A stretch of DNA of 64,000 nt from positions 35,886,501 through 35,950,500 of the forward strand of contig CP142452.1 in NCBI GenBank assembly GCA_038049695.1, given 5' to 3'. Positions 48,785 to 59,500 of this stretch are shown one piece after another (position 1 is the first letter of the stretch; every line of letters starts with the position of its first letter). This DNA is from Cinnamomum chago (taxonomy: Eukaryota; Streptophyta; Magnoliopsida; Laurales; Lauraceae). The translations under genes were made by a program, and so were the position numbers. The notes beneath the pieces were generated by a model that made no database searches, had not been told where the DNA came from, and saw only the letters and a program-made list of their open reading frames with translations.

Positions 48785-48942
48785 CTGCACGGCCACCATG
48801 TTCCGAGCAAATACTGTATGCACGACACTTTATTACTGTGCAAATAGTTTATGCACGGCAACTTTATCCCGTGCATTATCCATTTGCACGGAACATATTT
48901 GCCGTGCAGAATACATTTGCACAGCCAAGTTTAACCGAGCAG
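48785..48942. repeat. Palindrome array B, MULE-2, between the convergent genes
   Basis: Units (tgcacggcc, tgcacgacac...gtgca, tgcacggcaac...ccgtgca, tgcacggaac...ccgtgca) end with ccgagcag (about 48,936-48,943). The array lies between the PMD stop (48,513) and the transposase stop (49,089). Short frames across it are not genes. Confidence 0.85.
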
Positions 48943-49088
48943 TTGTTAATAAAGTAATACCTTCTTTGGAATATTATGAATGAATTAATATACACAATAT
49001 AAACACATAAAGACCTCATCGAATTCATTGGCCATCCAATACAAAATATTTAATATGTTTCTTTACATCAAATGGAGAGTACACATAA

Positions 49089-52015
49089 TCAATCGCTGTC
49101 AAGATTGACCGACTCCTGCGTTGCGACGCTGTTTCCAATCAATTCTCTGAATTGCTCGATGCTCTTTACATATGGGAGCTGACATCCGTCTGCTTCAGGA
49201 TGGTGGTGTCTATGCCAATTTGTAGCAATGGGAGGCATGGGTGATTCGGGTTTCATGAAGACCTGAACAAAATGGTTTCCATTGACGAAACCAACCGCGA
49301 GCACTTTGTGAGAACTTGATGGAATCGGGGATGATCTCAAAGGCAGGAAAGTAAGGCACTGCTGCAGTGAAAGAAGGACCAATACAACGTTATAATATGA
49401 AGATATTAAGTGACCCATGTCCGGCATTGTCATCCATCGATCAAATGAAGGATTGCTTTCAAAGTAACACAATGCGTAATACAACTCCCCAACCCTGTCT
49501 TCTCCTCCATAGACCAGTGCATAATAATTTTGATGCCTCTGCAATTCATTGCTCAAATCCATTCTAACCTGCATCCATTTATCCTCGCCCAGGCCTAGGA
49601 GACCAGCTATCGCTCTGAATCCACAGTTACCATCAGCTGCAACATCCTTAATAGTGTGGATATAGGGGCCCAAAGACTGATGAAGCAAATGCAGAAACGT
49701 ACATGACCGAGTGCGACGGACAGTCATTTTCTCCTTATTCTTCGTTGCAACTGTATTGCTTAATCTAGCTGGAACGCTATCTTTTATCGACAGTGCGTAT
49801 TCAAAATTAGATGGTTCCCGACGCGTAGATCTATCCAACTTCTTTCTTTTTGATGATGACCGACCGCGGGTATTCAATTTTATGTCTGGTTCGATAAGAG
49901 AAGTAGATGAAGGACAACCGAGTTCTATAAGTTTTCTTAAAATTTGTATTTTACCCTTCTGATCACTACTTTGAAATCTCTTAGTGATCAACTCGAACTC
50001 TGAAGTTGTGGTCAACTCAAGGGCTTCGTTCACCATAGTGGCTTCTAAATTGAGCTTCCGCCAATAGTGGTGGACACTACTCAGTGGTATATGAGAACCT
50101 TCCCTTATGTACTCGGCAATTTCATGTGCACATGGCAAACCATGAGTCCGTCGGATTACGCACCCACATGACGTAGTATCTGGACCAATATGACTAGCCC
50201 TTAACGACTCATTTAACACTATATCAAAAGCATTCCTTGATAGAAATCCTCTCAATTCACGAAACAGTGCCGGTTTGAACTTATGTTGCACGGTGTTCAA
50301 ACTCTTTTCAAAAGAAGCCTTTATTTCTGTAAAAAGCAACTCTAGCAAGGCATGTATAACCTGCCAAGACAAATCAAAGCTACAGCTCGATGTGCCTAGG
50401 TGTCTCTTTAATTTTGCATGTGCACTCTCAGCTCTGTTAGTAGTGACGTTCCCAAAGTGCATATGCCGATCCGTCCATGCAGCCACAAATTGCTCCTTAT
50501 GCTTATTCAACCATGAGGTCTTCACATAATCAACAGCATGTGGATACCCGCAATAATTCCGTTTCAAAGCACTTAGCATTTGCGTGTAGTCGCTTTCAGT
50601 TGGAGAGACTACCAACGTGTTCCAACAAGAGATAAATGCAACCCATCTGTCGTTGGTCTCAAAACACTTCTTACAATTTGCCAAGATGTTCCTAGAAATA
50701 TGCCACCTGCATAATAAGTTTGCTGCATTCGGAAAAATAACATTTATTGCATTCATCAGCGCTAACTCTTTGTCTGTGACAATCACACGGGTCGTGATGC
50801 ATCCATCCATTAATTCCTTAAGCCTCTCCAAAGCCCATCTATAATTGGCCTCCCTCTCTGATTCAAGGTACACAAAAGCAACGGAGAACGTCAATTGAGT
50901 AGATGTGACACCAACAATCTCAAGCAAGGGAAGTCGATATCTATTAGTCTTGTATGTGGAATCCATTATCAAAACTTCTGGAAATGCACATAATAACTGA
51001 ATAGATGATGGATGTGCCCAGAATAGGTTCGTGATAACATCTCTATCATCGTTGCTAGTGTGATACTCAATGTAGTTGTTCTCTTCCAAATGCCTCATGA
51101 GTTGCTGTATTTGTGATCGACCGGCCATCTCTATCACCCTAAACTTCTGGCGAGCATTGTAGATACTCTTAATTGTAGTGGTGTTGTGCACATCCCTTTC
51201 CTTCAATGTTCGAAGGATGTTCCTCGGTTTCACTAAACTCTTAGACATATCAAACAAAATGTTGATTTCTTCCACAGAAAGCCTCCCGGCAAACGAGTGC
51301 CCCTCTAGATGCTGTGCGTTTGGATGATTGTGCACCCCACAAACCACTGTTAACATCCAATCGTCGTCAGTTGCCAACTTTCGACCCTTCAAACTAAAAG
51401 GGCAACTACACTTCTTCGTTCCCGTTGCCTTCTTAGGATTTCTCTTCTCGAATACCTTCGATGGACTCCTGTAACTACCACTTCTCTCACAAGAAAGAAC
51501 GACTCTCGGCTTCCGTCCATCTCCACCAGCATCCGAAGTCTTGATTACAATTACCAAGCCATGTTTCTTTCCAACATCCCTTGTCCATTGGATTAGGCCC
51601 TCTCGACTTCTGAATATCATGTCAGTGGTGAAGACATTTGTAAAATCCGAAAGGCACTCACTGGCACCGGTTGATTCAACCTCCTGCAAATATATCGCAA
51701 ATTTATAGATTAGCACTGCACACTCATTTATTAATTTTGCACGGTTTATATATGCGGTGCAAAATTATTCTGCACGGTTTATATAGGCAGTGCAAAATTA
51801 TTCTGCACGGTTTATATGGGCGGTGCAAAATTATATTGCACGGTATATATAGGCCGTGCAGAATAATTTTGCACTGTCTATATAGGCCGTGTAATATAAT
51901 TTTGCACGTCTTATAGAATGCCGTGCAGGACGCGAGAAAACAAAAACAAAAAACGAACGAAATGAAGTCAAAATGTATATACCTCATTTTCGTAGATCGT
52001 CAACTGCTTGTCCAT
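49089..52015 (-). CDS. MULE-2 transposase fused to an OTU cysteine-protease domain
   Basis: Two exons: exon 1 at 52,015-51,983 (MDKQLTIYENE) and exon 2 at 51,683-49,089, joined by a GT-AG intron; the product is 875 residues. Exon 1 is conserved in MULE-1, which supports the start, though in-frame sequence further upstream is also similar. Domains: FAR1/WRKY-GCM1-type zinc finger (about 30-135; C76, C103, H129, H131), MULE DDE transposase (about 245-435; D252 in LIMDSTYK, D315 in VTDKE, E430 in NRAESAH, and a CRWH motif at 336-339), SWIM finger (C517, C519, C529, H531), a basic linker (about 617-670; RGRSSSKRKKLDR) and an OTU domain (about 685-870; ADGNCGFRA with Cys698, and NGNHFVQVF with His815). 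All expected catalytic residues are present and there is no internal stop, so it may still be active. The protein should act in the nucleus on the element's ends. Why an OTU deubiquitinase-like domain is attached is unknown. Confidence 0.9.
51684..51982 (-). other. Intron 1 of the MULE-2 transposase gene
   Basis: Minus-strand donor gaaaatgag/gtatat and acceptor tttgcag/gaggttg. The intron is about 300 bp and consists mostly of palindrome array C. Confidence 0.75.
51716..51930. repeat. Palindrome array C, MULE-2, transposase intron 1
   Basis: The most regular array: about six units such as TGCACGG-tttatataggc-AGTGCA, 24 bp each, with AT-rich spacers of about 9 bp (aaattattc). Arms are conserved, and here the loops are similar too (tttatatagg). 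A simple reading is recent unit-by-unit expansion. Confidence 0.9.
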
Positions 52016-52382
52016 ATTGCAAATGCCTACTTTAAATATACAATGTGGTGTAGGGATAATTGTACTTCCAACTTCGTTCAATAAATGGAGGAGACTTGAT
52101 GATATATTAAAAAGAGTTAGAAGAAATGATGATGAAGGAGATGAAAATCAATGAGGAAGAAGGAGTGCAGAGGTGCAGTGAGAAGGGAATGGATAAAGGG
52201 ATAGGAGGAGAAGAAGAAGAAGAAGAGATGGAGACCCACTGCCGCTGGTGAACCAAAGGAGGAAGACGGATGTTGATGGTAAGGGCAATTTCATCCTTTC
52301 ACCCGAAGGCATTTTAGTAATTAAAAAATATTTAAGTTGTGGGTGTATTCATCACTTCCAGTGGGTGCGAATAGAATTTTCC

Positions 52383-52694
52383 GATGTAATTTCATCCAAA
52401 TTTCCATCTAATCAGAAGAAAAGGAAAAAAATCTGAATTTTCATCTTCAGTTGCTGTGTTCCCCAACGCAAGCGGGCCTACATTCTCCGCCTTGATTTCA
52501 AAGCAGTGGAGTGTCGACTGCACGAGAAGCAGGGGAGTCTCTAAATCAGGAACGAAGGCGATAGATCTCATTCTTGTCCGTCTCCGATCCGTCTCCTTTA
52601 CAATCGCCGATCAATAAAACAACAACAACAAAAGCGAGGAAGAAGAAGAAAAAGGAGGAGCAGCAAAAAGGAAAAGAAAGAAAGAGAGAGAAAG
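52383..52694 (+). promoter_or_regulatory. Upstream region and 5' UTR of the PMT gene
   Basis: 312 bp between the MULE-2 right end and the PMT start codon. The last 80 bases are purine-rich (gaggaagaagaagaaaaagg, aaagaaagagagagaaag), as is common for plant 5' leaders. No TATA box was confidently identified, so the promoter may now lie partly beyond or within MULE-2. Confidence 0.5.
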
Positions 52695-53481
52695 ATGGTT
52701 CATCTGAGGCTGTCCTCGGCTTTCAATTCGAGGTCGGGGCAGCTGATTTTGCTAGTTCTCCTTCTCATGATCGCCTCCTTCTACACCGGCACTCTCTTCG
52801 GTCACAACTCCTCTCCTTACATCCGTGAACAAGATCCCTCCTCCTCATCTCTCTCAGGTATGTATGCATGTATCTGGATATAATCTTCTTGCATCTTAAA
52901 GTACATTCCACTCTTTATCCAAGCTTCATAAATCTTTGACTTTAAGATCAGGATTTGACACGTTAAAGTAAAGATTTCCTAAGCCCTCCTTCATTGGGAA
53001 TTTAACTACAATTTCCAACCTAAATAGATTCCCCATTACAGAGAGAGATGGTGCGGTATATGAGCTAACCTTTTAGGGCTCACCTGGATTTGTGCCAACC
53101 ATGAAGGGCAGGAGGGATTGAAAGATCATGATGGGAACTAGGTATGTGCAAAAAATCATCCCCATCCAATCATCCTAGCCCCTTCATATTAACGGTCCAC
53201 GTTTGAAACTGTTGAAATAAGTTACCTCATTTCACACATCAAACTACTTTGGATGGGGAGTTTCTGCCCGTATCTAATATCCAATGATTTGTTAGTATTT
53301 TAAGAGAATCTATAAGACATCCACCTTTGTACTAGAATGTATAAGAGAGAGAATAGGATATGTGTATCATCGATAACAATAACATGTGTTACTGTTTCAT
53401 TAGCTAAAAGAGGGTTTTTTTTTTTTTTTTGAAAAATGCCCGTGGAGTTTTGTAGCGTACCTGTATATGTATATATATATG

Positions 53482-53529
<48 letters not shown>

Positions 53530-56500
53530 GCCTAAGAAACAGAGTGACATGTCGTGTTGTATTTGGAATAATCAGTCCTAAGTATAATTGCTGAACCAGT
53601 AGGAGAAGCAAGGTGTCGTGAAATAGTATCCAGAATCATCAGTTTTAAGTGGAATTGCTGAAGAAGTGCAATGATGTGCATGGAATGGTTGGTGAGGTCA
53701 ATTGATTGGATTCAGGGTTTTGGTTGATTTCGACCCTAGTGTTATGTGGAGAAGAATACACATACACCCCCCTAAGAGGAGTCTCTAGTGAGGTCAATGG
53801 ATTGGAGATAGGATTCTGGTTTACTCACATGCACATTTAGTGAACATTTCACCTAAGAGAAGCCCAATTTTATATAAAGTATATGCATGGACCAGCTTGT
53901 GTGGCCCAGCTGGGCGCTGTGATCAATCTACTATTTCCTTAATACTCACTACCCCCTTGAATTGGCACTTATCCCAATTTTACCCTCATCTAATCAGTAT
54001 CAAATGTCAGGTTGAACATGAAAAGAATTATATAGTAAAAAAAAAAAAACCATTAAACTTTGAGGCAAATAATTCCATAGTTTTTTTCCCCAAACCCTAA
54101 TCCTGTATGAGAACTTTCCATTCTCTCTCCCCTTGATGATTGGCATGCATCCATGTGGCCCCATGAGTTGGTCTATAGACAAGCAATATGCGAACTGCTC
54201 CAAGGTGAAAATTGTACATATTTGCATATTATATACATGTATGTATGTGCACATGTCTCTCTCTCTCTCTCTGTCTCTCTCTCTACATATATATATGTTG
54301 CTATTTCAATACGTTAAACCCCATTGTAACTACAACTTAAAAGTTGCTGGACATTTAATAGGGATAATTAAAGCTTAAAGGAACCCATTTCATTAGGGAT
54401 AACTAGAAACTTAAGACAACCCAAGTACATAGATGGGGATTTTTGAATGTTGGGCCCAATTATGAGAAATGCAATATGGTTATGAAAAACCCAATAGTGG
54501 GGCCTCCATGAATTGTTGTGTAAAAATCACTACAATCAAATTTAATAGATATTTTATGTTATTGGTCCTTACCAAATTTAAATCCAGCAGACATGAAATG
54601 TTCAATTTTTCTTATAGTGATCAATCTAATGTTGTGCCTAACTTCTATTAAAGTGAAGTGCAGTGAGGACCTATAAAAGATGGGGTCTTTTTTTTTTTAT
54701 TAGTTTGCATTTTTTATAATTGGGCCCGACCTACAAAACACCCCATCTATGTGGGGTTTTTTCTAAGTTTGGAGTTATCCCTTCATGGCTTCAATTCAAA
54801 AAGGAATGGCAACTAATCACTCATTACTTAAAAAGGAGAAAAAAGAAGGAACTTGTCTTAATTATATTACTTTTATTCCTTCAAAGTAGCACTCTTAAAT
54901 GTATCTGTTCTCTTATTTGTTGGAGGAAAGGGTGTTTTTGCTTTTGTAAACTCCTAGTCGTTTTCTAGCATTCCTCATATATATGATTGAGGGTCCATGT
55001 GGTAGCATAATAATTATGAGTGAAGGAAGGATCGGGTAGGGCGATGGTTTCCAAAATTTGTCCCAATCCAATCATCCCAGGCCTTGTTTTTAGGACCTTA
55101 AAGTTAGATAAAGTGATTTTGTTGTTTTATAAATCCAACAGTTTATGGTTTAATGAGTTTCAAATTAGGGTGTGCCCCAATTATTGGAGCATAGGTTTCT
55201 GTGAGGGTTGGGATTCATCATAGGTTGGCTGCATCAGAAGTTCATTCTTTTCAGAAAACAAGTAACTGGTTCTCTCTTGTAAATTCTCATATACATACAT
55301 ATATACACATATTAACACACATGCAAACACTTATAAAGGATTTAGGCCCTTGGGACCCTAAAAAACTTGTAAAATCTCAGATCCACTCCACCAGTAGGTG
55401 TTCAGATGCCGTAGACAGTCTTTTAATTGCTCCAAGAAGCAAGAATTAAGGTGCATAGAGCCTGCCAAAATCACACAGCAACCCAACTGAACTTGAACGC
55501 ATGTTTGGCTAGCGTTTAGTCACCTCAAAGAGTTGAAGATTTTCAGATCCACTCCAATAGATCTCTTCTTATGGAAGTCTCCTACGGGTTAGTATGTTTT
55601 GATACCAAGCTAAAATAGTGGTTGCTAAGAAATATAGGTCTTCTCCAAATATGTCAGAAAAAACCCTAGACTAAAAGAGAGGAGAAACAGAGAAGAATAT
55701 AAATTAGCAAGGAAGAATGAGATGGTTGTACCCGCTAGGGTTGAGTGATCCTCTTATTAATTAATTACTTAAACTTTCATAATTACTAAAAACCCCCCTG
55801 TAATGTTCCAAATTACATAAAACCACTTGGCGTTTATTGATTTATATATAAATCCTACGTCTTAACTCATGGCACTAAGAATCACTCAAGTGGGAGGAGT
55901 GTTCTAGATATTCGGCCAAGAGTAAAGCATCTAAGGCCGTGTCCAATGTTTCAGATGTGCTAGGGCTTCTCGTTTCTTCTAAATCATAGGCAATAAGAAT
56001 GGCTTGATACTCCATATGGTTGCCTTTACACTTCATATTTCGTCTCTTTTCTTTCTCTGAACTTGAGTTCTGCTGAGAACACTTCCATGGAGATTTTAGG
56101 TGTTTAAATTGGTTGTCCACATGTTATTTTTCCCTTTTATTCCATTACATTACTTTCTGCTCTGATTAGTTGAGGAAATATCTGATGGTGGTTCATCCTT
56201 TGAACTAGATTGCTTCTAATGTCATAATGGAGACTAAGCAGAGATAAGTGAAGAAAATTGAAAAAATGAATATCTACTTGAACGTGCATTTGTAGTCTTT
56301 TATTGCTTTTGAACCTTTTGCTTCTTTGGAATCTTAATGGTCCCTTTCCTGTTCCAATTTCAGGTGATTCACAGCTTAGAAATAGAGTTGCTAAGACGTT
56401 TAGAAGAACACCTGTCTCAATACCCCAAACTGGAATGAACATATGCCCATTGAAGTACAATGAGTATATCCCATGCCACGACTTATCTTATATAAAAGGG

Positions 56501-59500
56501 TTGCTTCCAAATTTAGATCTTTCTAGGAAAGAAGAGCTTGAAAGGCATTGCCCGCCACTTGAGAAGAGGTTATTTTGTCTGGTTCCTCCACCAGCAGATT
56601 ACAAAGTACCCATAAAATGGCCAACCAGTAGGGATTTTGTGTGGCGTAGCAATGTGAACCATACACATCTTGCTGAAGTAAAAGGAGGACAAAATTGGGT
56701 GCATAAGTGGGGAAAATTATGGTACTTCCCAGGTGGTGGTACTCATTTCAAGCACGGGGCCTCTGAGTACATTCAAAGGCAAGCTATTCTCTTGTGTTTT
56801 ACTGTAAAAGTTTCCTCATTAACTTGTATTGCATTCATATTTCAATAAACATTATATGGATGGTTTTTGTGTGTGCGTGTTTTTTTAAAAGATTTGACCC
56901 GCAATGAACTGTTGGACCTCACCTAGCCCCTAGTGGGCCCAAGTGCATAACTATCCTTGAGTTTATACTTAATAGAGAGCATTTGTGATAATTCTTTGTA
57001 CCAACTAGGTCCCTTTTTATCAGCTGCGGTAGGCGGGCAGGACATGTAATTGGTATTTTTATCTGTCAACTTAGCTATGGCTTCTAGGCTTCTGAGTGAT
57101 GGTGACTTAAGACTAAATAAATGCATCCAAGTTCAGTCCTATGTTCCCATGTGAGTAGTGGTTATGACTTTATATGTTTTGAAGATGTCTGTGACTCTTG
57201 GGTACATTTGTCCATTTCAGTTTGGTTTGGACCAACGGCAGAACCTAGTTACACATGTAAAAAATCTTGTCCTAGATTTTGGTCCATCCTGACTTTTTTG
57301 CCATTTCAGTCCATTTTGGTCCATTTTTTCCGAAATTGTTAATTTTTTTTTTATAGAAATAACTAAAGAACATGGGTCTTTTTTGTATTTTGTTTCATAA
57401 AATATATTCAAAGCTCTCAACTATATGCAAACTACAAAATAATTGCATGTCATATGATGAGTTGAGATTAGAAAATGCATGTCTAATTTCACGTTGTCAC
57501 TCACACCTAGCTTATAAATAAAAAAAAAACATATTGCACATGAAGATATAAAATATTGCATCACCATTAAAAAAAAAAAAATATGGCATCATTGATTGAG
57601 CATAATAAATTAAATGTGTATAACTTATGTTATTTTTTTTAAATTAACATTTCTCAAAATTGTTTTTTATCGGTCTCAAATTTTTCTATATTTCATTGTT
57701 TTATATTTTTTGAAATGAAACTCCAAAATGTATCACTGAAATTCCAAATTAGCCAAAGCATTTCAGTTTGGACTTAGGAGCCAAATCGAAATGGGGTCCA
57801 AAAAAAAGAAAAAGTCAACTGTGCTCCTGAGTCCCTAGTTGCTATGATACATTCATATGCATTTAAGAGGAATGAATTCATCCTCTTACTATATAATGTT
57901 TGCATTTTTTTCATCATTAAAAAAAATCATGTGTAAAAATGGTTGTTGGCGTTAATCTTTGCATAAAAAAACGGGCAATGGTGCATGACTTCCTTTCTTG
58001 GAGAGGCACCTCCCTTCCATGGAAACCACTAGGCAATGTGTAGCTAGTTGAACAGCTTATAACTTGTTTTATTTTCCTAATTGGTAATACTCATATTTTA
58101 TCCTTTGTCAACTGCAATTAGGGTACACAATTAATTAAAATGCTCACTTGTCTTGTGCAAAGATAATTCGCCATTTTTTTTTCCTCTTTTTTTTGGGATA
58201 ATTCACCGAACAGTATGGATTATTGATTTTAGGATGAGCGAAAGAGAGAAGACATAATCTGAGATAAAACAAATGAAAATAAGTGAGTGAATCCTCAACT
58301 CCCTGTAGTAAGTTCATCATGTTAGTGAACCCTTAAGGGAATCCTGAATTGACATGTAGAGGACACAAGTTGCAAGTATAAAACAACTAAACAAATAAAA
58401 AAAGAGAAATGGTTACCTCCATTCTAAAATGCACTCCAACCATGTTAACCTTGATGGAGAAGAAAAGATTGATGGATTGTTAACTTTAAGCCCTGAGCTC
58501 CTTGCACCTAATCTATCCAAATAACATTGATAAAAAATAGGGATTTAAAAACATTATTAGAATGACTATTAGAGGCTGGTAGAGAAAGTCTTAATATTTT
58601 TGTGTCCTTCAACATTGCTGCAGATATAAATATGTTCTAGTTGAGTAAGGGTGATCCATACCCCTTTGGATATTTTTTCCTTTCTTTTGATTCTTTTTTT
58701 AATTTCTAGGGGAATGGGTTCTTGGCTTGTGGGTGTTTTGGGTTGGGTTGGGGAGGACGGCAGTGTTGAGGGGTTGGGTTTGTCTTTTGTTAGATATGAT
58801 GGTGTATTTGTAATTAGTGAGTCAGTGAGGTACGTGTGCTTTTTGTAAATTGAATTATTTAGACAATAAAATGATATTACATTTGACTACCTCCTCTTCC
58901 TCTCTCTCTCCTTTATCTCCTCTCCTCTCATCGTCATTGTCTTCATCATCTCCACCATCAAAGCCTTATCCACTTAGACTGGGGTCACCTAAGAATTTTC
59001 TTCTCTTGTCTCCACTCTTCTAATCTTGATTTCAAGGGGAAAAGAGTTGATTTTAGACTTCTTGGTACTAGATCTAGTCAATTTGAAGGAAGAAAGTTGA
59101 TTGCATGATACGTCAACAGCCATACAAAAGGGGCTTCATAGTTCAAAACTCAAATGATCAGAGGTGCCTTGGTGCTTGGGATTTTATCATGTTTTTTAGT
59201 TAGTTTTTCAAGGTCATTTGGAGAGTGTTTCTCGAGAACTCTATTGGAAAATCATAGAAATTTCGGTTTGGACATATATAGGGTTGCTATTCTTAAATGG
59301 AGGGCTTTTAGTCATTTTTCCAGTGTCAAATAAGAGGAAGGCAACCTTTTCCTCATCTGAATACAGTTCGAAGGAGATTGGAGGCTCCTTTAAAGTTTTT
59401 TAAGGAATCTTCCCTTGCACATGCAAAATCTCAAAGGACTGTATTTTTGAATTTTAAGCTATGTTTCAGTTATTTATGGCATGGAATTCAGTCATTTCAT

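Larger units (their letters stand above)
45455..52382. mobile_element. MULE-2, two-gene Mutator-like transposon, near-complete
   Basis: 6,928 bp. The left end gggaaattctatatgcaccc and the reverse-complemented right end ggaaaattctattcgcaccc form short terminal inverted repeats, followed by a shared tgaatacaccca at about 33-46 bases from each end. It is flanked by a perfect 9-bp target duplication, gatgtaatt (45,446-45,454 and 52,383-52,391), the hallmark length for Mutator-like elements. A PMD gene runs inward from the left end and a transposase gene inward from the right end, so the two converge, like mudrA/mudrB of maize MuDR. Three palindrome arrays lie in introns and in the intergenic gap. 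The perfect duplication indicates a fairly recent insertion. Confidence 0.92.
52858..56363 (+). other. PMT intron 1 (3.5 kb)
   Basis: GT donor (tcag/gtatgt) and AG acceptor (tttcag/gtgatt). It contains a T-run (53,413-53,431), a (ta)n/(gtatatat)n microsatellite (53,461-53,527), a (ct)n run (54,256-54,285) and a MITE (54,396-54,781). No other gene was recognised. Confidence 0.85.

Noticed and set aside
53150-55160. Similar phrases 'atccaatcatcc(t/c)ag' near 53,165 and 55,067
   Set aside because: The similarity is too short and interrupted to call a duplication by eye.
55560-56120. Possible Copia remnant: ttggtatcaaaac on the minus strand near 55,605 and an 81-residue minus-strand frame at 55,875-56,120
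   Set aside because: The primer-site resemblance is short, no LTR pair was found, and the frame shows no recognised gag or pol motif.
57180-57840. Repeated 'tttcagtttgg...tggacc' phrases in PMT intron 2
   Set aside because: They may be an old repeat, but no ends, inverted repeats or coding sequence could be defined.
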